This document shows, piece by piece, positions 1 through 5,066 of a DNA stretch of 5,066 nt. The notes under the pieces are model-generated. The model did no database searches, had not been told where the DNA came from, and saw only the letters and a program-made list of their open reading frames with translations. The translations under genes were made by a program, and so were the position numbers. Each line of letters opens with the position of its first letter. Within the stretch, counting starts at the first letter, position 1. This DNA is from an uncultured Clostridia bacterium (lineage in GTDB: Bacteria > Bacillota > Clostridia > Christensenellales > Aristaeellaceae): the NCBI GenBank assembly GCA_946626395.1, contig CAMOUF010000088.1, forward strand, positions 1 through 5,066, given 5' to 3'.

Positions 1-561
1 CCGTGCGATTTTGTTTCCATGGAAAATGTTGCCCGCGTAAGCGCCCTGATGAAGCAGCTCATTGCGTTGGGTGCGCGCCGTATCGGTTTTGTGGGCGACA
101 AGGAGCATTGCGGCAGCTTTTACGAGCGCTGGTTCGGCTATCGGCTGGGTCTGGAGCAGGCAGGGCTCGAGCTGGATGAACGCCTTTGCATCCTGGCCCC
201 GGACGCTTCCCCCTACAACGATCCCGATTGGCTGATCGCTCAAATCAATCGCATGCCCGAGCTGCCCGACGCCTTTGTCTGCGCCAACGACTACCTGGCC
301 ATTCATCTGATGAGCGCCATCAAGAAAAAAGGTATGTCCGTTCCCGACGACATCATGGTCACCGGCTTTGACGGCACCTCCCAATCGGCTTTGGTGGAGC
401 CTGCCCTCACCACCGTGAAGATCCCCAGCATCGAAATCGGCCGCATGGCTGCCGATATTCTCCTGGCCCGGATCCTCAATCCGGCGCTGCCATATTCATG
501 GACACATATCCGCACGAATCCCATATGGCGGGGAAGCACAAGACAGGAAAAATCGAAATAG
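1..561 (+). CDS. LacI/GalR-family transcriptional regulator, C-terminal ligand-binding part (5' truncated by window)
   Basis: The reading frame is open from base 1 to the TAG at 559-561, giving 186 visible residues. A LacI-family protein has about 330-340, so the N-terminal helix-turn-helix and hinge lie upstream and the internal ATG at 19 is not the true start. The visible part matches the second half of the periplasmic-binding-protein-like effector domain. It shows LGARRIGFVGD (residues 23-33), R43 in the RxxGY position, FVCANDYLA (92-100), VPDDIMVTGFDG (114-125) and EPALTTVKIP (133-142), ending in the family-typical RTNPIWRGSTR tail. R43, N96 and D124 align with the inducer-contacting Arg, Asn and Asp of LacI, so effector binding looks intact. 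Such proteins usually repress sugar-utilisation operons and are released by a sugar or sugar phosphate. The effector and target cannot be read here. The next gene is convergent and probably unrelated. Confidence 0.93.
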   Translation, partial: PCDFVSMENVARVSALMKQLIALGARRIGFVGDKEHCGSFYERWFGYRLGLEQAGLELDERLCILAPDASPYNDPDWLIAQINRMPELPDAFVCANDYLAIHLMSAIKKKGMSVPDDIMVTGFDGTSQSALVEPALTTVKIPSIEIGRMAADILLARILNPALPYSWTHIRTNPIWRGSTRQEKSK

Positions 562-744
562 AGAACTGATCTTACTAAACGGACATTCTTTGTATACAAA
601 AGATCCAGCATCATCCAGGCAGGAGGCGCTGCAGCTAGGACGGCCTCTTTATCACACTGATAAAGAAATGATACCAGGAGATACAGAACATAATCAAAAT
701 TGTTTAAGAGGCAATTGCCTGTATCGAGTGGGAATAATATCAAA
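562..744. other. Convergent intergenic spacer with several short palindromes
   Basis: This spacer lies between the lacI-type stop and the EAL terminator and has no credible coding sequence. It is AT-richer than its flanks and holds four inverted repeats. They are a perfect 12-bp palindrome TTTGTATACAAA (589-600), an arm pair AGGAGGC/GCCTCTT (621-627 with 643-649, one G-U pair, 15-nt loop), an 8-bp stem TCTTTATC/GATAAAGA (646-653 with 659-666), and a perfect palindrome AGGCAATTGCCT (709-720). The 621-649 stem, with its T-containing 3' arm, is the only weak candidate for a lacI terminator on the plus strand. None has a proper T-run. Function is unassigned. Confidence 0.5.
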
Positions 745-773
745 ATCCCCGGGACCTTAACATCCCCGGGATC
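741..773 (-). terminator. Intrinsic terminator of the EAL phosphodiesterase gene
   Basis: Arms at 745-754 and 763-772 form a 10-position stem, ATCCCCGGGA against TCCCCGGGAT on the plus strand, with one central C-C mismatch and an 8-nt loop. Read on the minus strand the hairpin starts 8 nt after the EAL stop codon and runs directly into TTTTG and then a T/A-rich stretch (741-730). On the plus strand the hairpin is followed by CCCGG, not by T's, so it should act mainly on transcription from the EAL gene. A perfect palindrome CCGGGATCCCGG (766-777) overlaps it and offers an alternative fold. Confidence 0.75.
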
Positions 774-780
774 CCGGTCA

Positions 781-2679
781 TCATGCCGGCTCCCGGAGGT
801 ACTTCCGGGCAAATTCCTCCATCGGCAGGGGTTTTGAATAGTAATACCCCTGGAGGTAATGGCAGCCGATCTCCTTCATGGCTTCGGCCATTTCTCCGGT
901 TTCGATCCCTTCTGCCGTGACGCTGAGCCCCATCTCCCCGAAGGCTTTCACCAGGGCGGGCAGCAGGGCGTCCCGATCCCGGACGTAGTCCCATACGATG
1001 CTCATATCCAGCTTGATATTCGAGAAGGCGTATTTTTTGACCTGGTGCAGGTTGGAGAACCCGGAGCCGTAATCATCCAGGGAAATCTGGAAACCGCCGC
1101 GCAGCAGCTCCTCAATCTGCCTCTCCTGCTTGGTGTAATTCACCATGGATTCCTCCGTGATTTCCAGGTGGATCATGGAAGCCGGAACCCCGTACTCCCG
1201 CAGGATGCCGGCAAACAGTTCCGGCAGGCGGCTGTGCATGCACTGGATCGGGGAAAGGTTGACATTGATCCATCGCATCCCGGATTTTTCCGGCTCATGA
1301 TCCCGGATGAAAGCGCACACCTTCCGCAGCACCTGTTCCCCCAGCAGGTTGATATATCCGTTCTTTTCCGCAATCGGGATAAACAGCCCCGGCGGGATGA
1401 TCTTCCCTTCATCGTCCCGGATCCGTGCCAGCGCCTCCGCCGCAATGATCTTCCCGGTACCGCTGTCTGTAATCGGCTGCAGGAACACCTCCGCCCCGTC
1501 CCGGTCCAGCACCTGGTCCAGCAGGCGCTTGACCTCAATATGCCGGTCAAATTCCCTCAATGTTTCCTCAGGCATCAGGGTCTGCTCGATATCCGCGCTT
1601 TCGCCCGCTTCATCCAGCGCGTAGATCAGCATATTCACGATCCGGTCCGGCGGGGCGTCGTTTCCGGACAGGCCCATCTCCACGCAGGTCACTCCCAGGT
1701 ACAGATCCGTTTCCTCCGCCTGCCACGGGCTCCTGAACCGGTTGAGAATTTCCCCGCGGATGCTCTCCCAATCCGATTCCTCCGTCCCGGCCAGGCAGAA
1801 ATTGCCGCCCCGCAGGTAGAAAAGCAGCAGGTCCGGGAATTGCCTGACCAGCCAGTTGATGATCAGCCCCAGTCCCTGATCCGTCTGCGCTCCGCCGTAC
1901 ATGCTCCGCTCATCGTTGTATTTCCGGATAGCGAAGCCCAGGATCCTGCAGTTCTTCCTGTGCAGGGGCTCCTCCAGCCACTCGGTGAAAGCCCGCGTGT
2001 TGAACGCCGGTCCCCGGTCGGTGATGTACAGGTCCGGGTTTTCAAAGGAAATGAAAATGACCAGGATGGAAAGCAGGCAGAACATGTTCATGACCAGGTA
2101 CTGGGGGAACAGTATCCGGATGATATTGCCCAGAACCAGGATCAGGTGGTACGCCAGCGCACTGATAAACGTTCCTTTGCGGATGCGTTTCCGGTACAGG
2201 AGCACCAGGGAAACTCCCCAGGCCAGGAAGAGGAAAGAGCTGACCGGCAGCACCGAATACAGGGGGCCTGCGTGATATCCCGCCTGATCCACGGAATACA
2301 CCGCCCCGGTCACCGGGCTGGAAAGGGCGATCCCCTCGCTGATCAGGAAAATCAGGTACGCCAGCCCCTTCTTGGCTGAAAGCCCGGGACGGTCCAGCTT
2401 CATCAGGACAATGGTCAGCCGGAAAAAGGCAAAAGTCCGGGCAATAAACGCAACGAAATAAACCAGGTTCAGCGCAGAGACCAGCGGCAGGGGCAGCGTC
2501 CCGTAATGATTGTCCGCCTCGGATGCCAGGTAATCCATGGTGAGGGTTGCAATATCCGTCGCCACCACCGCCAGGAACGCCTTGTTGAGCCGGGTGGGCA
2601 GGCGGGGCCGCGCGAAATAGTAAACCAGAAGGATCGCCAGCACCATCAGGCCAGGGATCACAAACCCGGTATTCCACAT
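781..2679 (-). CDS. Seven-TM protein with degenerate GGDEF and intact EAL domain; putative c-di-GMP phosphodiesterase
   Basis: A predicted integral-membrane enzyme of 632 residues that should hydrolyse cyclic di-GMP to pGpG at the cytoplasmic face. Residues 1 to about 212 contain seven hydrophobic stretches (roughly 5-22, 33-51, 65-93, 105-125, 139-162, 171-191, 194-211), probably a sensory or anchoring module. Residues about 215-340 resemble a GGDEF domain, but the signature is RGGNF (290-294) and no RxxD inhibitory site is seen, so cyclase activity is not expected. Residues about 385-630 are an EAL domain with the usual catalytic set: EAL (415-417), the Asn of NVNLSP (N474), E509 in EITEES, DDYGSGFSNL (535-544), K556 in IKLD, AEGIE (589-593) and LQGYYYSKPL (609-618). 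An in-frame GTG at 2688 lies only 2 nt from GGAGG, whereas ATG 2679 has an 11-nt spacer, so ATG is preferred. The ligand of the TM module is unknown. Confidence 0.93.
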   Translation of the reverse strand: MWNTGFVIPGLMVLAILLVYYFARPRLPTRLNKAFLAVVATDIATLTMDYLASEADNHYGTLPLPLVSALNLVYFVAFIARTFAFFRLTIVLMKLDRPGLSAKKGLAYLIFLISEGIALSSPVTGAVYSVDQAGYHAGPLYSVLPVSSFLFLAWGVSLVLLYRKRIRKGTFISALAYHLILVLGNIIRILFPQYLVMNMFCLLSILVIFISFENPDLYITDRGPAFNTRAFTEWLEEPLHRKNCRILGFAIRKYNDERSMYGGAQTDQGLGLIINWLVRQFPDLLLFYLRGGNFCLAGTEESDWESIRGEILNRFRSPWQAEETDLYLGVTCVEMGLSGNDAPPDRIVNMLIYALDEAGESADIEQTLMPEETLREFDRHIEVKRLLDQVLDRDGAEVFLQPITDSGTGKIIAAEALARIRDDEGKIIPPGLFIPIAEKNGYINLLGEQVLRKVCAFIRDHEPEKSGMRWINVNLSPIQCMHSRLPELFAGILREYGVPASMIHLEITEESMVNYTKQERQIEELLRGGFQISLDDYGSGFSNLHQVKKYAFSNIKLDMSIVWDYVRDRDALLPALVKAFGEMGLSVTAEGIETGEMAEAMKEIGCHYLQGYYYSKPLPMEEFARKYLREPA

Positions 2680-2690
2680 AGTGCTCACTT

Positions 2691-2695
2691 CCTCC
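2691..2695 (-). promoter_or_regulatory. Ribosome binding site of the EAL gene
   Basis: GGAGG on the minus strand. Spacing is 2 nt to the in-frame GTG at 2688 and 11 nt to the ATG at 2679. The first is too close for normal initiation, so the site favours the ATG even though 11 nt is slightly long. Confidence 0.6.
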
Positions 2696-2743
2696 GGATG
2701 AATCTTTCTTTTCTTTGCCGCGCGTAAACAGATTTCTGGAAAC

Positions 2744-2773
2744 TATATAAGCATAAAGCGGCCGGAAAGTCAA
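2744..2773 (-). promoter_or_regulatory. Predicted sigma-70-type promoter of the EAL gene
   Basis: On the minus strand TTGACT (2773-2768) is followed after 18 nt by TATATA (2749-2744). The predicted start near 2737 gives a leader of about 58 nt, too short for a c-di-GMP riboswitch. A small inverted repeat CAGA-TT-TCTG (2729-2738, plus strand) sits at the expected transcription start and could be an operator, but it is short. The overlapping TATAGT matches the consensus -10 better but would need a 20-nt spacer. Confidence 0.5.
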
Positions 2774-2801
2774 ATCAAAAGGAAACTGCCGCAAAACGCC
2801 G

Positions 2802-3941
2802 TCAGAAGAACTTCCACCGGCTCAGCAGGAAGCCCGGGATGACCACGATCAGGAAGAACGCCCAGCTCACGAGGGTGAAGACCCTGACGAATTTCCCGCC
2901 CTGCCCCGGATACTCCCGCACGTAGATCCGGTAATTGATCACGGAGGCGAGGGAGCCGATCAGGGAGCAGAGCCCGGCGGTGTCCAGGCCGTAAATCAGC
3001 CCCGCGAAGTTCTCCGAGAAGGGATAGAGCACGATGGAGGCCGGAACATTGGAAATCACCTGGCTCAGGCCGATAGCCCACCAGTACTCGCTGCCCGCCA
3101 CCGCACGCTTCAGCACCCCGGCAATATGGGGATTGGCTGCGATGGAGGAGGAAAAGATAAAGAAGCAGAAGAAAGTAATGATGAGCACATAGTCCACCTT
3201 CAGCAGGAGTCGGCGGTCCGCCGCAAAGACAGCTGCCAGCACCAGGCCCACAGCCCAGGGCCAGAGGGACGTCCGCGTCACAATCACCGCGATAATCACT
3301 GCAAACAGCGCAAGGTATACCGCGCGCCGCACACGCCCGCCGGCAGAGCGCAGGCTCTCCTGCCGCGCCACCGTGATCTCCTCCCGGGGATTGCGCCGGT
3401 AGAGGAAAAAGACAAAGACCGCCAGCAGCAGCGCGGAGGAGGCGCACAGGGGCAGCATGTGCAGCATGAAGTGTCCCGCGCTGACCTCCGCCCGGCCGTA
3501 GAGAAACAGGTTCTGCGGGCTGCCGAAGGGCGTCAGCAGGGAGCCGCGGATCGCGGCGATGTTCTCCATGGAAATCACCGGCAGGATATACCGTTCCCTG
3601 TCCCCGCTGCGGAACAGCAGGATGGTCAGCGGAACAAAGATGATCAGCGACACGTCGTTGGTGACAAACATGGAGGAAAAGAATACGCCGAAGACCAGGA
3701 ACAGGGTCAGGGAGGTCATCCTCCGGATCCGGGAAGCCAGGCGCACCACCGGTTCCAGCACGTTTTCCTGCTTGAAGCCCTCCAGCACGCACAGCATCAT
3801 CAGCAGCGTTCCCAGGGTCCGCCAGTCGATATCCCGAAACAATTGCGGGGTGGGCGGCGTAATCACCAGGGCGATGAGGGCCGCCAGCAGGGACAGGGTC
3901 AGCATGAGCTCCCTGCGCAGGAACTGAACCACCTTTTTCAT
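2802..3941 (-). CDS. ArsB/NhaD/SLC13-type (ion transporter superfamily) membrane permease
   Basis: A polytopic inner-membrane protein of 379 residues with about 10-11 hydrophobic segments. It resembles the citrate-transporter/ArsB/SLC13 group of secondary anion transporters. Supporting motifs are FVTNDVSLIIFVPLTI (92-107), as in ArsB-like permeases, TPFGSPQNLFLYG (137-149) in the position of the family's GxPQN re-entrant loop, and SNVPASIVLYPFS (297-309) for the second pseudo-symmetric half. A basic cytoplasmic loop (about 181-206) separates the halves. At 379 residues it is shorter than the usual 420-480, though both halves carry their signatures, so it does not look broken. ATG 3941 is chosen because AAGGA lies about 10 nt upstream. 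The frame extends to a TTG at 4010, but that lies upstream of the predicted transcript start. The substrate (dicarboxylate, arsenite, sodium/proton or other anion) cannot be decided, and no arsR, arsC or citrate gene is adjacent. Confidence 0.88.
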   Translation of the reverse strand: MKKVVQFLRRELMLTLSLLAALIALVITPPTPQLFRDIDWRTLGTLLMMLCVLEGFKQENVLEPVVRLASRIRRMTSLTLFLVFGVFFSSMFVTNDVSLIIFVPLTILLFRSGDRERYILPVISMENIAAIRGSLLTPFGSPQNLFLYGRAEVSAGHFMLHMLPLCASSALLLAVFVFFLYRRNPREEITVARQESLRSAGGRVRRAVYLALFAVIIAVIVTRTSLWPWAVGLVLAAVFAADRRLLLKVDYVLIITFFCFFIFSSSIAANPHIAGVLKRAVAGSEYWWAIGLSQVISNVPASIVLYPFSENFAGLIYGLDTAGLCSLIGSLASVINYRIYVREYPGQGGKFVRVFTLVSWAFFLIVVIPGFLLSRWKFF

Positions 3942-3958
3942 TTGCCGATATTCCTTCC

Positions 3959-3976
3959 GGCCGGATGTTTCCGGCC
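3959..3976 (-). promoter_or_regulatory. Perfect 5'-leader hairpin next to the permease ribosome binding site
   Basis: Arms GGCCGGA and TCCGGCC are fully complementary over 7 bp around a 4-nt loop (AACA in the minus-strand RNA). The predicted transcription start is near 3975, so the permease mRNA would begin essentially at this stem. The Shine-Dalgarno stretch GGAAGGAA (3958-3951) follows it directly. It could protect the 5' end or modulate ribosome access. No T-run follows, so it is not a terminator. Confidence 0.5.
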
Positions 3977-3981
3977 TGGGA

Positions 3982-4010
3982 AGTATAGTCCCCCCGCGCA
4001 AAAAAGGCAA
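3982..4010 (-). promoter_or_regulatory. Predicted sigma-70-type promoter of the permease gene
   Basis: On the minus strand TTGCCT (4010-4005, 4 of 6 to consensus) and TATACT (3987-3982, 5 of 6) are separated by exactly 17 nt. The predicted start near 3975 gives a leader of about 34 nt to the ATG at 3941. The -35 hexamer coincides with the tail of the upstream terminator hairpin. Confidence 0.6.
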
Positions 4011-4025
4011 GCCGGCGGGCCGCCT
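4000..4025 (-). terminator. Probable intrinsic terminator of the GNAT-deaminase unit
   Basis: On the minus strand AGGCGG (4025-4020) pairs with TTGCCT (4010-4005), with four Watson-Crick and two G-U pairs and further C-G pairing inside. A run of five more T's follows (4004-4000). It lies about 84 nt after the deaminase stop. The stem is not perfect and a competing 4-bp fold, GGCG/CGCC, exists within it. The U-tract is convincing; the exact stem is less so. Confidence 0.5.
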
Positions 4026-4108
4026 CAGCCTCTGGCGTCCGTTTCCTGTCCTCTCTTTTTTGTCTTCATGCGGCCATCAAGCTTTCATTCCCGGTATACA
4101 AAGGAACA
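4026..4108. other. 3' untranslated stretch between deaminase stop and terminator
   Basis: This is about 83 bp with no gene. On the minus strand it is purine-rich near 4050-4062 (AAAAAAGAGAGGACAG), and it holds a GTATAC palindrome (4094-4099). No other element is supported. Confidence 0.4.
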
Positions 4109-4627
4109 CTATCCCTGTTTCTCTTTCACTTCATCCATTTCCGCGATGAGCTCCTCCAGCGGGCGATATTCGCCGCCCCACCATTCAAACACGTGCATAC
4201 CTTCCTCTTCGAGCACGGATTCCGTGAGCGTCATTTGGATACCCAACTGCCTGAGCAGCCCTTCGCGATCCACTGCCTGATAATCAAAAGGCAGCAGCTT
4301 GCTGAATTCTTTGTAGGACACACCGCACACGATCTGATGCACGCCCAGGGACGCAATGGCAGCCAAACACCGTTCGCAGGGAGCGCAGCTGGTATATACG
4401 ACGGCGTGCTCCAGGATTTCATCGGAATACTTGTTGGCACATTTGTGCACCAGATTGAATTCCGCGTGCCCGAAGATCTTACGGGCATAGTCTGCCGTGT
4501 TTTCCGCTTCCTCCAGGATTTCCCCATTATGCACAAGCACCGCGCCAAAGGTATCATGGCCCTTTTTCCCGGCGCTGATTGCCAGTTCGTAGCAGCGTTT
4601 CATATACTTCACATAATTGTCATCCAC
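4109..4627 (-). CDS. Zinc-dependent nucleoside/nucleotide deaminase (CMP/dCMP deaminase superfamily)
   Basis: A soluble cytosolic hydrolytic deaminase of 172 residues. The fold signature is complete: FGAVLV (27-32), the zinc-ligand and proton-shuttle motif GHAEFNLV (53-60, H54 ligand and E56 catalytic), and TSCAPCERC (79-87, with C84 and C87 as the other two zinc ligands in PCxxC). SLGVHQIVCGVS (93-104) matches the following strand. It looks closer to guanine/nucleoside deaminases (COG0590 type) than to classic cytidine deaminase, but the substrate is not readable. The C-terminal part after about residue 140 (EEEGMHVFEWWGGEYRPLEEL) is acidic and aromatic and may shape the substrate pocket. 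The frame is open further upstream, but GTG 4627 has AGGAGG nine nt before it, while the upstream ATG lies inside the acetyltransferase gene. Start and upstream stop interlock as GTGGATGA, implying translational coupling. Confidence 0.88.
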   Translation of the reverse strand: MDDNYVKYMKRCYELAISAGKKGHDTFGAVLVHNGEILEEAENTADYARKIFGHAEFNLVHKCANKYSDEILEHAVVYTSCAPCERCLAAIASLGVHQIVCGVSYKEFSKLLPFDYQAVDREGLLRQLGIQMTLTESVLEEEGMHVFEWWGGEYRPLEELIAEMDEVKEKQG

Positions 4628-5066
4628 AGGTATTTCCCTCCTGACAAGCTGCGGTATTCGCACAGAACCTGAACAGTGGATCGCCGTTTTCTTCCGTCCC
4701 ATACTGCATCATGCCGCCCTTTTCCATCGCCCGGGCGGAAGCGATGTTCTCTTTGGCACAGCCGCCATGCACGCCGGGAAGCGCGTAGTCCTCAGCGGCA
4801 ATGCGAAGCAGCTCTTTTACGCATAGCGTGCCGTAGCCTTTGCCGCGGTACGGTTCATCCAGTAGGATGAAGATTTCCGGTTCCGCTCGATTTCTGCTGC
4901 CGTCCAGCCCGCACCAGCCCATGATGGTGTGGGGATCGTCTGCGCGGCAGACAGCGAGGCACAGATGATAAATACCGCCCTTTGCATTCCTTACATAATT
5001 CCCGCGCATATGGGCAATGGCTTCCCGCGCCTCCGCGTCAGAAAGCGGATGGTGATTAGCGGGCCA
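4620..5066 (-). CDS. GNAT-family N-acetyltransferase (5' end truncated by window)
   Basis: The frame is open from the window edge to the TGA at 4622-4620, giving 148 visible residues. An internal ATG at 5009 exists, but the upstream codons read as a plausible GNAT N-terminal helix (ADSLP-type region up to HMRGNY), so the real start is probably outside. Counting from the edge, the core strand is TIMGWCGLDG (47-56). Motif A, the acetyl-CoA pyrophosphate loop RGKGYG (75-80), is followed by the helix TLCVKELLRIA. Motif B is ENIASARAMEKGGM (about 106-119), typical of GNATs in which the Asn and Ser near the acetyl-CoA thiol are conserved. The enzyme should transfer an acetyl group from acetyl-CoA to an amine. 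The acceptor (protein N-terminus, antibiotic, polyamine or other small molecule) is unknown. Its stop overlaps the deaminase start by 8 nt, so the two are made together. The promoter is outside the window. Confidence 0.88.
   Translation of the reverse strand, partial: WPANHHPLSDAEAREAIAHMRGNYVRNAKGGIYHLCLAVCRADDPHTIMGWCGLDGSRNRAEPEIFILLDEPYRGKGYGTLCVKELLRIAAEDYALPGVHGGCAKENIASARAMEKGGMMQYGTEENGDPLFRFCANTAACQEGNTCG
4637..4642 (-). promoter_or_regulatory. Ribosome binding site that fixes the deaminase start
   Basis: A full AGGAGG on the minus strand, nine nt from the GTG at 4627, lying inside the last codons of the acetyltransferase gene. It supports GTG initiation and the 172-residue product over the longer 197-residue frame. 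Confidence 0.75.

Noticed and set aside
859..2379. Long plus-strand open frame of about 506 codons antisense to the EAL gene
   Set aside because: It is the mirror of a GC-rich coding frame. Composition is rich in Q, R, P and H with no recognisable domain, and the opposite strand carries a complete set of EAL motifs.
2680..2737. Possible c-di-GMP riboswitch in the EAL leader
   Set aside because: The predicted leader is only about 58 nt and shows no paired-domain structure, too short for the known c-di-GMP aptamers.
2785..2804. Hairpin at the permease stop as an intrinsic terminator
   Set aside because: The arms are short with internal mismatches, and the following T-run is interrupted, so it is not listed as a feature.
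3942..4010. N-terminal extension of the permease to a TTG start
   Set aside because: The extension has no membrane character, and it covers the predicted promoter -10 and leader hairpin. ATG 3941 has a ribosome binding site.
4094..4102. Second copy of GTATACAAA, also seen at 592-600
   Set aside because: A shared 9-mer in a 5-kb window is expected by chance many times over. The second copy lacks the other half of the palindrome.
3126..4280. Plus-strand open frame of about 384 codons across the permease and into the deaminase
   Set aside because: It spans two genes and an intergenic region on the other strand, and is Q/R/G-rich low-complexity sequence without a domain or ribosome binding site.
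4628..4702. N-terminal extension of the deaminase to the ATG at 4702
   Set aside because: It lies wholly inside the acetyltransferase gene. The AGGAGG at 4637-4642 points to GTG 4627, and the family alignment begins at about DDNYVKYM.

Overview
The window reads as a fragment of a moderately GC-rich bacterial chromosome. Strong AGGAGG-type Shine-Dalgarno sequences, a multi-TM degenerate-GGDEF/EAL protein and a mixture of ATG and GTG starts fit a Firmicute of the Clostridia type, possibly a gut or rumen lineage. That assignment is inference from style and protein flavour, not from a marker gene. There is no rRNA, tRNA, CRISPR array, insertion sequence or phage gene.

Layout. Positions 1-561 (+) hold the C-terminal sugar-binding half of a LacI-family repressor that begins outside the window. 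A 219-bp convergent spacer follows (562-780) with several small palindromes and the terminator of the next gene. Everything after that is on the minus strand. From right to left these are the 3' part of a GNAT acetyltransferase (4620-5066, 5' end cut by the window), a zinc-dependent CMP/dCMP-type deaminase that overlaps it by 8 nt (4109-4627), a small ArsB/SLC13-type membrane permease (2802-3941), and a seven-TM protein with a dead GGDEF domain and an intact EAL c-di-GMP phosphodiesterase domain (781-2679).

Transcription. The GNAT and deaminase genes are one translationally coupled unit, ended by a GC hairpin plus T-run near 4000-4025. The permease has its own sigma-70-like promoter (TTGCCT-17-TATACT), whose -35 lies in the tail of that terminator. 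Its transcript would begin at a perfect 7-bp hairpin just 5' of the ribosome binding site. The EAL gene also has a plausible promoter (TTGACT-18-TATATA) and a clear intrinsic terminator 8 bp after its stop. No convincing terminator separates permease from EAL, so some read-through is likely.

Function. The genes look like ordinary housekeeping or accessory functions: sugar-responsive regulation, anion or dicarboxylate transport, c-di-GMP breakdown, and small-molecule deamination and acetylation. I do not see an undescribed defence or mobile system. The points most worth a second look are the coupled acetyltransferase-deaminase pair, the sensor-like phosphodiesterase with its RGGNF pseudo-GGDEF, and the compact terminator/promoter/5'-hairpin arrangement ahead of the permease.
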